A stretch of 18,713 nucleotides of DNA, from the NCBI GenBank assembly GCA_023132135.1, contig JAGLYR010000183.1:1-18713 (forward strand), in the 5' to 3' direction. Source of the DNA: Candidatus Eiseniibacteriota bacterium (GTDB lineage: Bacteria > Arandabacterota > Arandabacteria > JAGLYR01). The notes beneath the pieces are model-generated. The model saw nothing but the letters and a program-made list of their open reading frames with translations, searched no databases and was not told the DNA's origin. A program made the position numbers and the translations under genes. Within the stretch, counting starts at the first letter, position 1, and each line of letters opens with the position of its first letter. Positions 6,615 to 14,198 of the stretch are shown piece by piece.

Positions 6615-6663
6615 TGCAATTCCTCGGCTTCCGTTGTGTTCGATTCCTCCACAGGCAGGGCCG

Positions 6664-7599
6664 ATGTCAGCACACGGACTTCACTATCGGGCTCAGGCTT
6701 TACGGTCTTTAGCAGAATCTTGCGCTCTTTGCCCCAGGCATTGCGGCGTGGACCGTACTCGTGGGGAAACGGGGTTCTGCGGCGTGGGTCCGGATCTTCG
6801 AGTGGCGAGCGTTCTGATCCACCGGGGGGAAGAACCGCCGCTGGTGGGATCGGGCGGATCGGGGACTGTGTTCTTCTCGGGATGCACTCTGAGATGCAAG
6901 TACTGCCAGAACCACCAGATCTCTCAGGGTGGCCTGGGAGAATCCACATCTGCGGAAGCTCTGGCCGCCCGACTGCTGAAGCTGGAGGCGGAGGGGTGCG
7001 AAAACGTGAATCTGGTAACCCCCACGGCGCAGCTGCCGGGGATCCTGGAGGCGCTTGGGATTGCCCGTGGACAAGGTCTCAGCGTTCCGGTGGTGTACAA
7101 CACGGGGGGCTACGAGTCTGTCGAGGTTCTCCGGCATCTCGAGGGAATCGTGGATGTGTATCTTCCCGACTTCAAGTATGGGACGGATGAGGCGGCGGAG
7201 CGCTACTCGTCCGCGCCGGACTACGTGGATTATACCCGGGCCGCTATCCGGGAGATGAGTCGGCAAGTGGGGCCGCTGGAGATCCGGGACGGAGTAGCGG
7301 CGCGCGGGCTGATTGTGCGACATCTGGTTCTGCCCGGCAACCTGGCCCGGACGGATCTCGTGCTCGGGTTCCTGGCGGAGGATGTTCCCGCCGAAGTTTC
7401 CCTGAGTCTGATGGCCCAGTACCGGCCTTGCTTCCGGGCTGCCGAGTTCCCGGAACTCAACCGGAGACTCAGGGCGGCTGAATACGAGCAAGCGGTAAAC
7501 CTGGCCGAATCCCTGGGTTTCACACGTGGGTGGTTTCAGAGCGTAGAGGAGATCGACGGGGGTTTCCTGCCGGATTTCGACGACGACGATCCCTTCTAG
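6664..7599 (+). CDS. PflX-like radical SAM protein (COG1313)
   Basis: Radical SAM enzyme related to pyruvate formate-lyase activating proteins; substrate unknown. The 311 residues have two cysteine sets. The first is CALCPRHCGVDRTRGETGFC (Cys20, 23, 27, 39), an N-terminal extra cluster or zinc site typical of this family. The second is the radical SAM CX3CX2C motif CTLRCKYC (Cys74, 78, 81), which binds a 4Fe-4S cluster and S-adenosylmethionine. NLVTPTAQ and YNTGGYES follow in the barrel, with the PDFKY segment further on. ATG 6664 is chosen because the family starts shortly before the first Cys set; the ribosome site (AGGCAGGG) is weak. No formate-lyase or glycyl-radical enzyme is nearby, so an activase role is not supported. 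The acidic C terminus (DFDDDDPF) is unremarkable. Confidence 0.85.
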   Translation: MSAHGLHYRAQALRSLAESCALCPRHCGVDRTRGETGFCGVGPDLRVASVLIHRGEEPPLVGSGGSGTVFFSGCTLRCKYCQNHQISQGGLGESTSAEALAARLLKLEAEGCENVNLVTPTAQLPGILEALGIARGQGLSVPVVYNTGGYESVEVLRHLEGIVDVYLPDFKYGTDEAAERYSSAPDYVDYTRAAIREMSRQVGPLEIRDGVAARGLIVRHLVLPGNLARTDLVLGFLAEDVPAEVSLSLMAQYRPCFRAAEFPELNRRLRAAEYEQAVNLAESLGFTRGWFQSVEEIDGGFLPDFDDDDPF

Positions 7600-7613
7600 G
7601 GCTGAGAAAAAGC

Positions 7614-7646
7614 AGTCCGTAGTCCCTAGTGCGTAGTCCCTAGTCC
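7614..7646 (+). repeat. Heptamer-period tandem repeat (about 4.7 copies)
   Basis: Units AGTCCGT, AGTCCCT, AGTGCGT, AGTCCCT, AGTCC follow each other without gaps, 15 bases after the radical SAM gene. The rest of the 242-base gap (7600-7841) holds the subtilase promoter and a GC-rich hairpin. Confidence 0.7.
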
Positions 7647-7700
7647 AAGGAAAAGGGCAAGGGCATTGGAATCGGTGCTTCGTGCCCCGTGCGATGTTGC

Positions 7701-7729
7701 TTGACGTGCGCGCCGGGATATGGTATCAT
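7701..7729 (+). promoter_or_regulatory. Promoter of the subtilase gene
   Basis: TTGACG (7701-7706), 17 bp, TATCAT (7724-7729), with TG at 7721-7722 making an extended -10. Expected start near 7736, about 106 bases before the ATG. Confidence 0.72.
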
Positions 7730-7778
7730 CCTTGTGTCGAAGTGATGTTGCGCGGCATCACTCATGATTGCCTTGCTG

Positions 7779-7808
7779 CGGGGCGGGCCAACTTCGAGGC
7801 CCGCCCCG
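7779..7808 (+). promoter_or_regulatory. Strong hairpin in the subtilase leader
   Basis: CGGGGCGGGCC (7779-7789) and GGCCCGCCCCG (7798-7808) form a perfect 11-bp stem with an 8-base loop. It lies after the promoter and 33 bases before the start codon, so it is in the untranslated leader. The following CTTTGT is too poor in T to call a clear terminator; attenuation or mRNA stabilisation are both possible. Confidence 0.5.
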
Positions 7809-7841
7809 CTTTGTATCCTGGGGGGTGGGCGGAGTGCGCCG

Positions 7842-10247
7842 ATGGATTTCCCGGGAAACAGGCATAGAATGGTGGGCAGCGTCCTGGCCGGGCTGCTTCT
7901 TGGCCTTGCTGCGACTCCGGCCGCGGCCGGCCCTTCCCCCCTCGCGCCGTCCCTGAGCTATCTGGCCCAGGAGAAATCCCCTGCAATTCTCAAGTCCCCC
8001 GCGTTTCAGGCAGATGGGCTCTTCCTCTCTCTCCGTTTCCGTTCAACCCTGGCTGACGAGCGGATTGTGGAGCTGGAACAACAGGGGTTCCGTTTTGATC
8101 GGGACGGCGGGGAAGTACGGCATCTGGACTCCATCTACCCGGTCCGGGTCGCGCCGGGCAACATGGCCAAGGTGGGGAATCTTCCAGACCTGGAATGGGC
8201 GGAGTGCGGCTGGCGGCCCGGAATTGTCCCGTGCCTTAATGTCAGCCGTGACGAGGTCCGTGCTTCGGCGGCGTGGGATCTCGGCAGCGACGGGACCGGG
8301 TTGCTCGCGGGCCAGGGTGTTCTAATTGCGGATTTCGACACCGGGGTCGATGTCTATCATCCGGCCTTCTGGTTTGCAGACGGCGACACGCTGGAGTGGG
8401 TGGATGTCAACGGGACGCGGCGGTTCGAAGACGGTGTCGATGGAGTCGACTTCAACGGGGACGGACTGATTGGGCCGGATGAGACCTTGGGGTTCTGGGA
8501 CGGGAAGGTGGAGGATCCGCACAACATGATCCCGAATGATCTCGGGCAGTTCGAGGCGGATCGGGACTGGCTGTACCTGGACAGAAACCGAAACGGCGTG
8601 CGGGACGTCGGGATCGACAATGGCTTCTCCGAATTCGATCCGGCCTTCGGTGAACCCATATTCCTCGTGATTGATTCCAACGGGGACAACACTCTGGACG
8701 TGGGGGAGCGCCTGGCGTCGCTGGGAACGTGCAAGGTGCGCGCCATCCTTGAGCCCGGCGCCAAGGAGCGGCGGCGGGGTCGGGATCTGATTTGGGCAGG
8801 CCGCGATGAGCGGGGTCACGGGACCTCGGTGGCGGGAGTTCTGGTTGGCGAGGCCCCGGGACGCTTGCTTGCGGGAATTGCGCCGGGAGCCGAGCTTCTC
8901 GTGGCAGACGCGTTCGCCGGGATGGATCTCGGCCAGCTGATCCTCTGGGGACTCGACCAGGGCGCCGATGTGATGCTCCACGAGCTGGGAACCTGGGTCT
9001 GGGACTACATGGACGGGTCCTCCAACGCCGAGCGCATGATCGACCTGGCCGCAGCCAAAGGCGTGGTGCAGATCGTGGCAGCCGGGAACCTGGCCGGGAG
9101 CGGGAAGCACTGCCGGAGCACGGTCGAGGGAGAATCCCCATCCCGGATTCGGATGCGCTGCCCGGCCTCGGAGGGCATCCACACGATCTGGGGTTCGTTC
9201 CTCTGGCGCACCCCGGCGAAAGATCTGCGGATCCGGATCCGCAGTCCGCGGAACAGCTGGGTCACCCTCTCGGGTTCGGGGACCCAGAGTGCCGGCGGGG
9301 TGCAGTACTGGTCGTACCGGGGGACCTCACCCCGGGGAACGGCCGGGATGTTCTTTTCCATCGAGGGCGAGGCGGATCTGGGGGGCGACTGGCTGGTGGA
9401 GATCCAGGGTTCCTCAGAACCGGTGACGGTGGACGGCTACGTGAGCGACGATGAGAGCGGGTGGATCGGGGGCACGCTGTTCCTCGATGGAGTCTGTGAC
9501 GAGGGAACGGTTGGCTGGCCGGCCAATGCCGACAGCGCCATTACCGTGACCTCCTACGCCACGAGAGACTTGGCGGTGGACACCGGCAGCCTGAGCCGTT
9601 TCTCGAGTCGAGGTCCCCGGATCGATGGGCAGGCCGTGATCGATCTGGCCGCGCCCGGAAATCATGATATCCGCGCGTGCCGGAGCAGCGGACAGTCCGG
9701 TGTACCCATCGGCACCTACACCTCCTTCGGAGGCACCTCGGCAGCAGCAGCTCACGTCGCTGGAATTGCGGCGCTGGTGCTCCAGGCGAACCGGGATCTG
9801 CGGCATTCGGGGACCCGGTATGTGTTGGTCGAAACGGCCGCGGCAGATGAATACACCCGGGATGTCCCTAATCTCAGCTGGGGCTACGGCAAGGTGGATG
9901 CTCTGGCTGCCGTGGCGATGGCGTTGGATATCGAGGTTCCACCTTTTGTTGATCCCTTCCTGCCGATGAGCCGCATTTCCCTGGAACAGAATTACCCCAA
10001 CCCCTTCAATCCCATGACCACCATCCGCTTCACGTCCGTGACATCGGGCGAGATGTCCGTCAGGATCTACGACGTCCAGGGACGCATGGTGCGGGTCCTC
10101 ATGGATCAATTCGTTGCCCGGGGTGAGTGGGAGACCCATTGGGACGGCACCGATGACTGGGGAAGGCGGGTGGCAAGTGGTTTCTATTACTGCCGGCTGC
10201 GGTTCCGGGACGAATCTCATTCAAGAAAGATGCTCCTGCTGGAATAG
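7842..10247 (+). CDS. Secreted subtilisin-like serine protease (S8) with FlgD-like sorting domain
   Basis: Exported protease of 801 residues. Signal peptide about 1-29 (basic RHR, hydrophobic VGSVLAGLLLGLA, AAAG cut site). A prodomain-like segment (60-120) precedes the catalytic domain. The triad is visible: Asp166 in DFDTG, His326 in GHGTSVAG, Ser633 in GTSAAAAHVAG, with oxyanion Asn416 in AAGN. The Asp-His gap of 160 residues is much longer than in subtilisin and holds three calcium-loop-like segments: DFNGDGLIGPDE (203-214), DRNRNGVRD (247-255) and DSNGDNTLDVGE (278-289). A second insert (about 425-545), rich in beta strands, lies between Asn and Ser. The C terminus (712-801) is the YPNPFNPMTTI sorting domain. 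ATG 7842 follows GGAG by seven bases and gives the signal peptide; the frame is open from 7764. Own promoter; a small hairpin overlaps the stop. Confidence 0.93.
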   Translation: MDFPGNRHRMVGSVLAGLLLGLAATPAAAGPSPLAPSLSYLAQEKSPAILKSPAFQADGLFLSLRFRSTLADERIVELEQQGFRFDRDGGEVRHLDSIYPVRVAPGNMAKVGNLPDLEWAECGWRPGIVPCLNVSRDEVRASAAWDLGSDGTGLLAGQGVLIADFDTGVDVYHPAFWFADGDTLEWVDVNGTRRFEDGVDGVDFNGDGLIGPDETLGFWDGKVEDPHNMIPNDLGQFEADRDWLYLDRNRNGVRDVGIDNGFSEFDPAFGEPIFLVIDSNGDNTLDVGERLASLGTCKVRAILEPGAKERRRGRDLIWAGRDERGHGTSVAGVLVGEAPGRLLAGIAPGAELLVADAFAGMDLGQLILWGLDQGADVMLHELGTWVWDYMDGSSNAERMIDLAAAKGVVQIVAAGNLAGSGKHCRSTVEGESPSRIRMRCPASEGIHTIWGSFLWRTPAKDLRIRIRSPRNSWVTLSGSGTQSAGGVQYWSYRGTSPRGTAGMFFSIEGEADLGGDWLVEIQGSSEPVTVDGYVSDDESGWIGGTLFLDGVCDEGTVGWPANADSAITVTSYATRDLAVDTGSLSRFSSRGPRIDGQAVIDLAAPGNHDIRACRSSGQSGVPIGTYTSFGGTSAAAAHVAGIAALVLQANRDLRHSGTRYVLVETAAADEYTRDVPNLSWGYGKVDALAAVAMALDIEVPPFVDPFLPMSRISLEQNYPNPFNPMTTIRFTSVTSGEMSVRIYDVQGRMVRVLMDQFVARGEWETHWDGTDDWGRRVASGFYYCRLRFRDESHSRKMLLLE

Positions 10248-10266
10248 CCTGGATAACCCAGGCTAT
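10244..10266 (+). terminator. Hairpin overlapping the subtilase stop codon
   Basis: ATAGCCTGG (10244-10252) pairs with CCAGGCTAT (10258-10266) around ATAAC. The stem begins at the last codon. No U-run follows, so termination would be weak or factor-dependent. Confidence 0.4.
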
Positions 10267-10367
10267 AACCCCTGCGTGACTGACACAGAACCACAGCATT
10301 CCGCAGGCTACAACTGGAGTCGTCTGTGCAACCTGTGCACGGCTCTTCAGTGTTTTCTGCTTTCGCC

Positions 10368-10396
10368 TTGCGACGTGTGTTTGAGGGTGGCATAGT
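10368..10396 (+). promoter_or_regulatory. Possible promoter of the M16-thyX operon
   Basis: TTGCGA (10368-10373), 17 bp, CATAGT (10391-10396), with TG at 10388-10389 as an extended -10. Start near 10403, about 50 bases before the first M16 gene. Weaker match than the other promoters here. The remainder of the 204-base gap shows nothing else clear. Confidence 0.45.
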
Positions 10397-10451
10397 GAGA
10401 ACCGGGATGCGTGTCGCCGGGAACACGACAATTGGGAGGGTGCAGGCTACA

Positions 10452-11960
10452 ATGATGCGAGGGAATCATGTCATCGGAATGGCGGCTCTCGCCGCCGCGG
10501 TGCTCATGGCCGTTCCCTGTGCGCAGGCACAGAATCTGGAAGGCCGCGTGGTGGAGCACACCCTTGACAACGGGATGAAGCTGATCCTGATGAGGCGCTC
10601 GGCGGCTCCCGTAGTCAGTGCCGTGATCCGGTACAACGTCGGTTCTGTTGACGAGACCAAAGGGAAGACGGGGCTGGCGCATCTCTACGAGCATCTGGCA
10701 TTCCGCGGCACCCGGATCATAGGAACCCGCGACTATGATCTGGAACGGCAGATTCGTTCCCGCATCGACTCCCTCCGGACAGCGCGCCGGGATCTCATCC
10801 ATTTGCAGGAGGAAGGGGCCGGGACGAAGACCGGTACCGTCGATGAGATGCTCAGCAGGCTGGAGGCCGATCTAGAAGCGGTGGTGATACGCGAAGAGCT
10901 GGACCAGATCTACAACATCAATGGGGCTGTAGGGCTGAACGCCAGCACGACGGCAGACCTCACTACCTTCGTGGTGGGTCTGCCCGCCAACCGCCTTCCA
11001 CTCTGGGCGGTGTTGGAATCGGATCGCATGGCTCACAGCGTTCCCCGGGACTTCGAAGTCGAGAGAGACGTTGTGGCCAGGGAGAAACAATCCCGGATTG
11101 AGGATGATCCCGAGGCACGACTCTACCGAACGTACATCGAGACCGCCTTCAGCGTCCACCCCTACCGCAGACCCGTGCCCGGGTACGAGGGGGACTTGAA
11201 ATCCATCCGTCCGAAGGAGGCAAAGGCTTTCTACCACACGTACTATTCACCCGGCAACGCGGTGGCCGCCATCGTCGGGGACATCGACATCCAGGGGGTC
11301 ATTGCCTTGGCGGAGACTACGTTCGGCCGGGTGCCTCCCCGGAGTCTGCCGGAGCGGTCCATTCCCGCGGAACCTCCGCAGGGAGAGAAAAGAACGGTGG
11401 TCCTGGAACACGACTCGGAACCTGCGCTGTTCCTGGGATTTCACAAGGGCAGCATTTGCGGCGCGGACGACCCGGTGTTCGAAGTGCTGATCGAGATTCT
11501 GACCGGGGGCAACAACGCGCGCTTTCACCGGTCTCTCTTCCTGGACAAACGGATGGCGATGGATTTCTCCTCATGGATCGGTCCCGGCGATCGCTATCCA
11601 AACCTCTTCACCATTGCGGCTCGGCCCATCTGGCCTCACACGGGCGAGGAAGTGGAGGAAGCTATCTGGGCCGAGCTGGAGTGTCTGACCCGGGAACCGG
11701 TGACGGATAAGGAACTGACCCGGGCCAAGAACCGCCTGGCTGCGGATTTCCTGCGTCAGCTCCGCGACAACCGCGGCATGGCGAAGGCACTGACATACTA
11801 CCAGTGTGTGACAGGGGACTGGAGGTATCTGGAGAGCAGGCTGGCTCTCATAGAAGCAATCGGGCTGGCGGAGGTTCAGCACTGCGCGGCGCGGCACTTC
11901 GTGAGGCAAAACTGCACCGTGGCGATTCTCAGAAGCACGCGGGAGAAGGAACATGAATAG
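10452..11960 (+). CDS. M16 family zinc peptidase, catalytic subunit type
   Basis: Periplasmic or surface metallopeptidase of 502 residues. Signal peptide about 1-27 ending in AQAQ. The inverted zinc motif is HLYEH (His77, Glu80, His81) in GLAHLYEHLAFRGT; the third ligand is probably Glu211 in ERDVVAREKQSR. A helical insert (95-150, many Arg, Glu and Leu) between these is common in FCB-type M16 proteins. The second lobe follows from about 290. Two ATGs (10452, 10455) are possible; both are preceded by AGG at 10444-10446, and I took the first. The frame is open from 10326, but the upstream part has no signal-like sequence. The stop overlaps the next gene by eight bases, suggesting the two products form a heterodimer like known M16B pairs. 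Confidence 0.9.
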   Translation: MMRGNHVIGMAALAAAVLMAVPCAQAQNLEGRVVEHTLDNGMKLILMRRSAAPVVSAVIRYNVGSVDETKGKTGLAHLYEHLAFRGTRIIGTRDYDLERQIRSRIDSLRTARRDLIHLQEEGAGTKTGTVDEMLSRLEADLEAVVIREELDQIYNINGAVGLNASTTADLTTFVVGLPANRLPLWAVLESDRMAHSVPRDFEVERDVVAREKQSRIEDDPEARLYRTYIETAFSVHPYRRPVPGYEGDLKSIRPKEAKAFYHTYYSPGNAVAAIVGDIDIQGVIALAETTFGRVPPRSLPERSIPAEPPQGEKRTVVLEHDSEPALFLGFHKGSICGADDPVFEVLIEILTGGNNARFHRSLFLDKRMAMDFSSWIGPGDRYPNLFTIAARPIWPHTGEEVEEAIWAELECLTREPVTDKELTRAKNRLAADFLRQLRDNRGMAKALTYYQCVTGDWRYLESRLALIEAIGLAEVQHCAARHFVRQNCTVAILRSTREKEHE

Positions 11961-13401
11961 GCCGGCGGCTGTGCGGTTACTGTTCCTTGCTCTCCTTGTG
12001 ACGGTGTTCCTGCCGTCCGGTACCGGGTGGAGCATCCATCCCCGGGAGATGGAATTCGGGCCCCTGGATTGGGATCCGCCTGAGCCGGGGCGCGTGGTCA
12101 TGGACAACGGACTCGTGGTCTATTTCCTTGAGGATGACGAGGTTCCGCTGGTTGAGGTCACCCTCTATTTTCGCACGGGCTCGGTGTATGATCCCGCAGA
12201 GAAATCGGGCCTTGCCCGCCTTGCGGGGAGGCTGGTTCACCACGGGGGGACCGCCCGGCGTTCTCCGGAGCAGATTGACTATGCGCTCGATATGATGGCA
12301 GCGGATCTTGAGGTCTACGTCCGGGGCACATACATTGCCGTGGCGTTCTCTGTCCTGAAGAAGGATGTGGACGAAGGGCTCGATCTGCTGGCCGATCTGC
12401 TGAGGCGTCCGGCTTTCGACCCGGAGCGGGTTGATCTGTACCGGCAGGAGCGGTTGGAGGAAATCCGCCGGCGATACGACCGCCCGGGCAGAATCGCGGC
12501 GGGTGAGTTTCGAAAAATGGTCTATAGCTCCGGCAGCCCCTGGTCGCGGATGGCGACCGCCGGGAGCATTTCCAGTATCAAGAGGGGCGACCTCATCCGG
12601 TTCCACCAGCGGTATTTCCGGCCGAACAACTGCATCGTGAGTATCTGCGGGGACCTCACCGGGCATGAGATGATCAGGAAGATCGGTGCCGTGCTCGGGG
12701 ACTGGGAGTCGGGAAACCCGACGCTGCCTTTGCTCCCGAAGCTGGAGTGGAACTTCGTTGCGCAGACGGGCTACGTGGAGCGGGCGATCTCGCAGTCCTA
12801 CATTCGCGTGGGGCATCTCGGCTACCGGTACCACGACCCCGAGGAATTCGGGATTGAGATGATGAACTACATCCTGGGCGGAGGAGGGTTTCTCTCGAGG
12901 CTCAGCAGGGAAATCCGTTCGCGCCGGGGACTGGCCTACTCCATCCTGAGCCGGCTCGACCCTGGCGAGGATCTGGGGCTTTTCGAGATTCGTTGCCAGA
13001 CCGATGCGGCGACGACCCATGAGACGCTGACCCTGATCCTCCAGATAATCCATGAGATAGTGGAGAATCCGCCGGGGGCGGAAGAGTTGGAAAGGGCCAA
13101 GGAAGCCCGCATCAACGAGTTCGTGTTCGCGTTCGACTCCAGGGCGCGGATCGTCCGCCAGGCGGCATGGCTGGAGTATCGTGGATACCCCGAAGGCTAT
13201 CTGGATCACTGGGTGGACCGCGTGCGTGCGGTGACGGCGGAGGATGTCCACCGCGCCGCCCGGAGGCTTCTCCACCCCGATGGACTCACGATTCTTGTGG
13301 TGGGGAACGAGTCCCGTTTCGATCGGCCGCTGTGTGAATTCGGGGAGGTCAATCGAATCGATCTATCTATTCCATGCCCTTTTCCGGGAGAGAAACCGTG
13401 A
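11953..13401 (+). CDS. M16 family peptidase-like protein lacking the zinc motif (partner subunit)
   Basis: 482 residues with a signal peptide (1-25) and the M16 fold. In the aligned motif region, GLARLAGRLVHHGGT (86-100), the His, Glu and His positions are Arg89, Gly92 and Arg93, so no zinc can be bound. The C-terminal lobe keeps SRRGLAYSI, the region that supplies the Arg/Tyr pair in non-catalytic M16B partners. Start ATG 11953 lies eight bases inside the upstream gene. By analogy with bacterial M16B pairs and mitochondrial processing peptidase, it would complete the active site of the HLYEH subunit. The export signal on both suggests the complex acts outside the cytoplasm. Function in the pair is inferred from family. 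Confidence 0.88.
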   Translation: MNRPAAVRLLFLALLVTVFLPSGTGWSIHPREMEFGPLDWDPPEPGRVVMDNGLVVYFLEDDEVPLVEVTLYFRTGSVYDPAEKSGLARLAGRLVHHGGTARRSPEQIDYALDMMAADLEVYVRGTYIAVAFSVLKKDVDEGLDLLADLLRRPAFDPERVDLYRQERLEEIRRRYDRPGRIAAGEFRKMVYSSGSPWSRMATAGSISSIKRGDLIRFHQRYFRPNNCIVSICGDLTGHEMIRKIGAVLGDWESGNPTLPLLPKLEWNFVAQTGYVERAISQSYIRVGHLGYRYHDPEEFGIEMMNYILGGGGFLSRLSREIRSRRGLAYSILSRLDPGEDLGLFEIRCQTDAATTHETLTLILQIIHEIVENPPGAEELERAKEARINEFVFAFDSRARIVRQAAWLEYRGYPEGYLDHWVDRVRAVTAEDVHRAARRLLHPDGLTILVVGNESRFDRPLCEFGEVNRIDLSIPCPFPGEKP

Positions 13402-14036
13402 AGGAGAAACGCGTACTCAACCACGGGCGGATCCGGCTCGTGGAACAGATGGGCGGCGACGGGGCCGTAGTCCGGGCCGCGCGGCGCTGCTGGCGGTCGG
13501 TGAGCAAGGGCGATGCGTCAGACCACCGTCTGCTGGTCCATCTTCTCAAGCACAATCACGGGACACCTTTCGAGCATGCGGTTTTCACTTTCGACATCAA
13601 GTGTCCTCTGTTTGTAGCAAGACAGTGGTTCCGGCACCGGGTCGCGTCCTACAACGAGGTCTCCCTGCGGTACTGCGTCGCGGAGAAGGAGTACTATGTC
13701 CCTGACGATCTGGAACCCGAAGGGCGGATAACCTACGATAGGACGATCCGGCAGGCCTTCGAGGTATACGATCGGTTTCTGGCCGAAGGGGTGCGGAAGG
13801 AGATCGCTCGGGCTGTCCTTCCCCTTGCCCTCTACACGGAATTCTACTGGACCATCAACGTCCGCTCTCTCATGAACTTCCTGCATCTTCGTCTCGCTCC
13901 CGGCGCCCAGCATGAGATCCGTGTCTACGCGCAGGCTCTGCTGGAGATACTGGAGGAAACCATGCCGGTCACAGCCAAGTGCTTCCAGGAAAACGCGCTG
14001 AACCCGCAAGTACCGTCACGCGAGGACGGCCCTTGA
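13398..14036 (+). CDS. thyX: Flavin-dependent thymidylate synthase ThyX
   Basis: Makes dTMP from dUMP with methylene-tetrahydrofolate and reduced FAD in the cytoplasm. The 212 residues contain the ThyX motif RHRx7S, read as RHRVASYNEVS (Arg79-Ser89), inside LFVARQWFRHRVASYNEVSL. HNHGTPFEHAVFTF (52-65) and SLMNFLHLRLAPGAQHEIR (about 158-176) match other conserved blocks. The GTG at 13398 overlaps the preceding TGA as GTGA and follows GGGAGAG, so translation is coupled to the M16 gene; an ATG at 13374 would overlap by 28 bases and lacks a ribosome site. A flavin-type enzyme often means the classical ThyA is absent, but that cannot be seen here. No clear terminator follows in the 162-base gap. 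Confidence 0.96.
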   Translation: MKEKRVLNHGRIRLVEQMGGDGAVVRAARRCWRSVSKGDASDHRLLVHLLKHNHGTPFEHAVFTFDIKCPLFVARQWFRHRVASYNEVSLRYCVAEKEYYVPDDLEPEGRITYDRTIRQAFEVYDRFLAEGVRKEIARAVLPLALYTEFYWTINVRSLMNFLHLRLAPGAQHEIRVYAQALLEILEETMPVTAKCFQENALNPQVPSREDGP

Positions 14037-14103
14037 ATCTGCTTCTTCGGCTGCTGAAGGGGTTGTCCGTGGATTCAGGGCCCCGCGGCATGGGCACCGG
14101 AAC

Positions 14104-14132
14104 TTGACTTCTCCCCTGAAACCTGATAAACT
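14104..14132 (+). promoter_or_regulatory. Promoter of the PHP-domain gene
   Basis: TTGACT (14104-14109), 17 bp, TAAACT (14127-14132), with TG at 14124-14125 as an extended -10. Start near 14139, about 60 bases before the GTG. Confidence 0.68.
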
Positions 14133-14198
14133 ATTATGTGTAAAAATGTTAGATGATGTTCTGGGTTTGGCGATCCGTCCCGGTCCGAGGTGTGTCCT

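Noticed and set aside
6664-7599. Pyruvate formate-lyase activase role for the radical SAM protein
   Set aside because: It has the PflX-type extra Cys set and no glycyl-radical enzyme nearby, so only the family is claimed.
7614-7646. Repeat array considered as a CRISPR
   Set aside because: Units are 7 bases and directly joined, with no spacers.
8322-10220. Long minus-strand frames of 286, 229 and 268 codons
   Set aside because: All lie opposite the subtilase with its complete catalytic triad; no start signals.
11977-13275. 432-codon open frame on the minus strand
   Set aside because: Antisense to the second M16 gene, whose fold and overlap with its neighbours are clear.
14031-14090. Possible terminator after thyX
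   Set aside because: CCTTGAATC and GATTCAGGG can pair at a distance with a small inner stem, but there is a mismatch, a large loop and no U-run.
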